A DNA stretch of 15,874 bases from contig JADFXZ010000038.1 in the NCBI GenBank assembly GCA_015233265.1, positions 1 to 15,874 of the forward strand. The letters run 5' to 3'. The notes beneath the pieces are model-generated. The model ran no database searches and was not told the DNA's origin. It saw nothing but the letters and a program-made list of their open reading frames with translations. Position 1 is the first letter of the stretch. Every line of letters begins with the position of its first letter. Below, piece by piece: positions 15,633 to 15,874 of this stretch. The position numbers were made by a program, and so were the translations under genes. Source of the DNA: Nitrospirota bacterium. GTDB lineage: Bacteria; Nitrospirota; Thermodesulfovibrionia; Thermodesulfovibrionales; Magnetobacteriaceae.

Positions 15633-15650
15633 AAGCAACTATTGTGCCAA
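15633..15650 (-). promoter_or_regulatory. Sigma-54 promoter of the flagellin gene
   Basis: On the minus strand TTGGCAC, five bases (AATAG), then TTGCTT match the -24/-12 consensus TGGCAC-N5-TTGC(A/T) at every defined position. The GG and GC are correctly spaced. Transcription would start near 15623, giving a 5' leader of about 120 nt before the ATG. A sigma-54 flagellin promoter implies an enhancer-binding activator of the FlrC/FlgR kind, which is not in the window. Confidence 0.85.
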
Positions 15651-15736
15651 CCCAGTATTTGTGAGCAAATATGCGCCTCAGGGGGTGTTTATTGGGTCAT
15701 TGCCGCATTATATGGTTCCTGCTGGTGTGAATAATT

Positions 15737-15753
15737 TTTTCCTACCGGGAAAA
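15737..15753. promoter_or_regulatory. Palindrome upstream of the flagellin promoter, possible activator site
   Basis: TTTTCC-TACCG-GGAAAA is a perfect 6-bp inverted repeat with a 5-bp centre, about 90-100 bp upstream of the -24 box. That is a usual distance for sigma-54 enhancer-binding sites. Further out, GAGGTTT (15783-15789) faces AAACCTC (15823-15829), and CCCGT-GAAG-ACGGG (15837-15850) is a small hairpin. The role is inferred from position only. Confidence 0.35.
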
Positions 15754-15874
15754 TTTTTCTCGTTTCTATCCGTACCGCTTCTGAGGTTTTGCCGTCCTTG
15801 AATCACCATCAAAAAAAGTAAGAAACCTCGTTGTTACCCGTGAAGACGGGATGTTAGAATAAGTAGCGACACAA

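Larger units (their letters stand above)
15502..15874 (-). promoter_or_regulatory. Flagellin upstream region, no gene seen
   Basis: 373 nt up to the window edge. It contains the Shine-Dalgarno, a leader of about 120 nt, the sigma-54 promoter and upstream dyads. Early in the leader GGCCA-7 nt-TGGCC and an alternative GCCC-4 nt-GGGC overlap, so two small exclusive hairpins are possible. An open frame on the plus strand here (15501-15734) has low-complexity, Cys-rich content and overlaps the promoter; I do not accept it as a gene. Confidence 0.6.

Noticed and set aside
15501..15734. Plus-strand 77-codon frame upstream of flagellin
   Set aside because: It overlaps the exact sigma-54 promoter and flagellin leader, and its composition is unlike a real protein.
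1..15874. CRISPR array, insertion sequence, integrase or att site
   Set aside because: No regularly spaced repeats, transposase motifs or flanking duplications were seen in the window.

Overview
The window reads as a chromosomal segment of a motile Gram-negative bacterium with a periplasm, c-type cytochrome chemistry and sigma-54 promoters. The mix of a haem-c-type sensor kinase, a bacterial STT3-family oligosaccharyltransferase and a sigma-54-driven flagellin recalls Nitrospirota or Desulfobacterota. That placement is inferred from gene content; no rRNA or other marker here fixes it.

Layout: (1) 1-1866, minus: a chain-length determinant/BY-kinase-like protein (Wzc/GumC type), cut by the window edge. 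(2) 1999-6028, plus: a GT2 glycosyltransferase, a multi-pass polysaccharide/lipid-oligosaccharide flippase, and bifunctional ManC (GDP-mannose supply). With the divergent Wzc-like gene these form a surface-glycan locus. (3) 6032-9595, minus: an STT3/PglB/AglB-type oligosaccharyltransferase converging on manC with 3 nt between the stop codons, and upstream of it transcription terminator Rho. (4) A 536-nt divergent intergenic region with tandem repeats, GC-rich dyads and candidate promoters. (5) 10132-14380, plus: a membrane histidine kinase whose periplasmic domain carries CXXCH and CX4CH haem-attachment motifs, then prmC and uvrC, closely spaced and probably one operon. (6) 14391-14470: three consecutive strong hairpins between converging genes. 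(7) 14482-15501, minus: flagellin, behind a near-perfect sigma-54 promoter, with dyads further upstream where an enhancer-binding protein could sit.

How it may work together: the glycosyltransferase, flippase, ManC and Wzc-like protein would make, flip and polymerise or export a mannose-related glycan. The oligosaccharyltransferase would need a flipped lipid-linked oligosaccharide, and this flippase is the nearest candidate supplier. Whether the two are coupled, and whether flagellin or other secreted proteins are acceptors, is inference. The oligosaccharyltransferase keeps WWDFGY and two of the expected acidic residues but seems to have Arg where a metal-binding Asp is usual. Together with the haem-sensor kinase, this is the most interesting content of the window. 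The remaining genes (rho, prmC, uvrC, fliC) are conventional.
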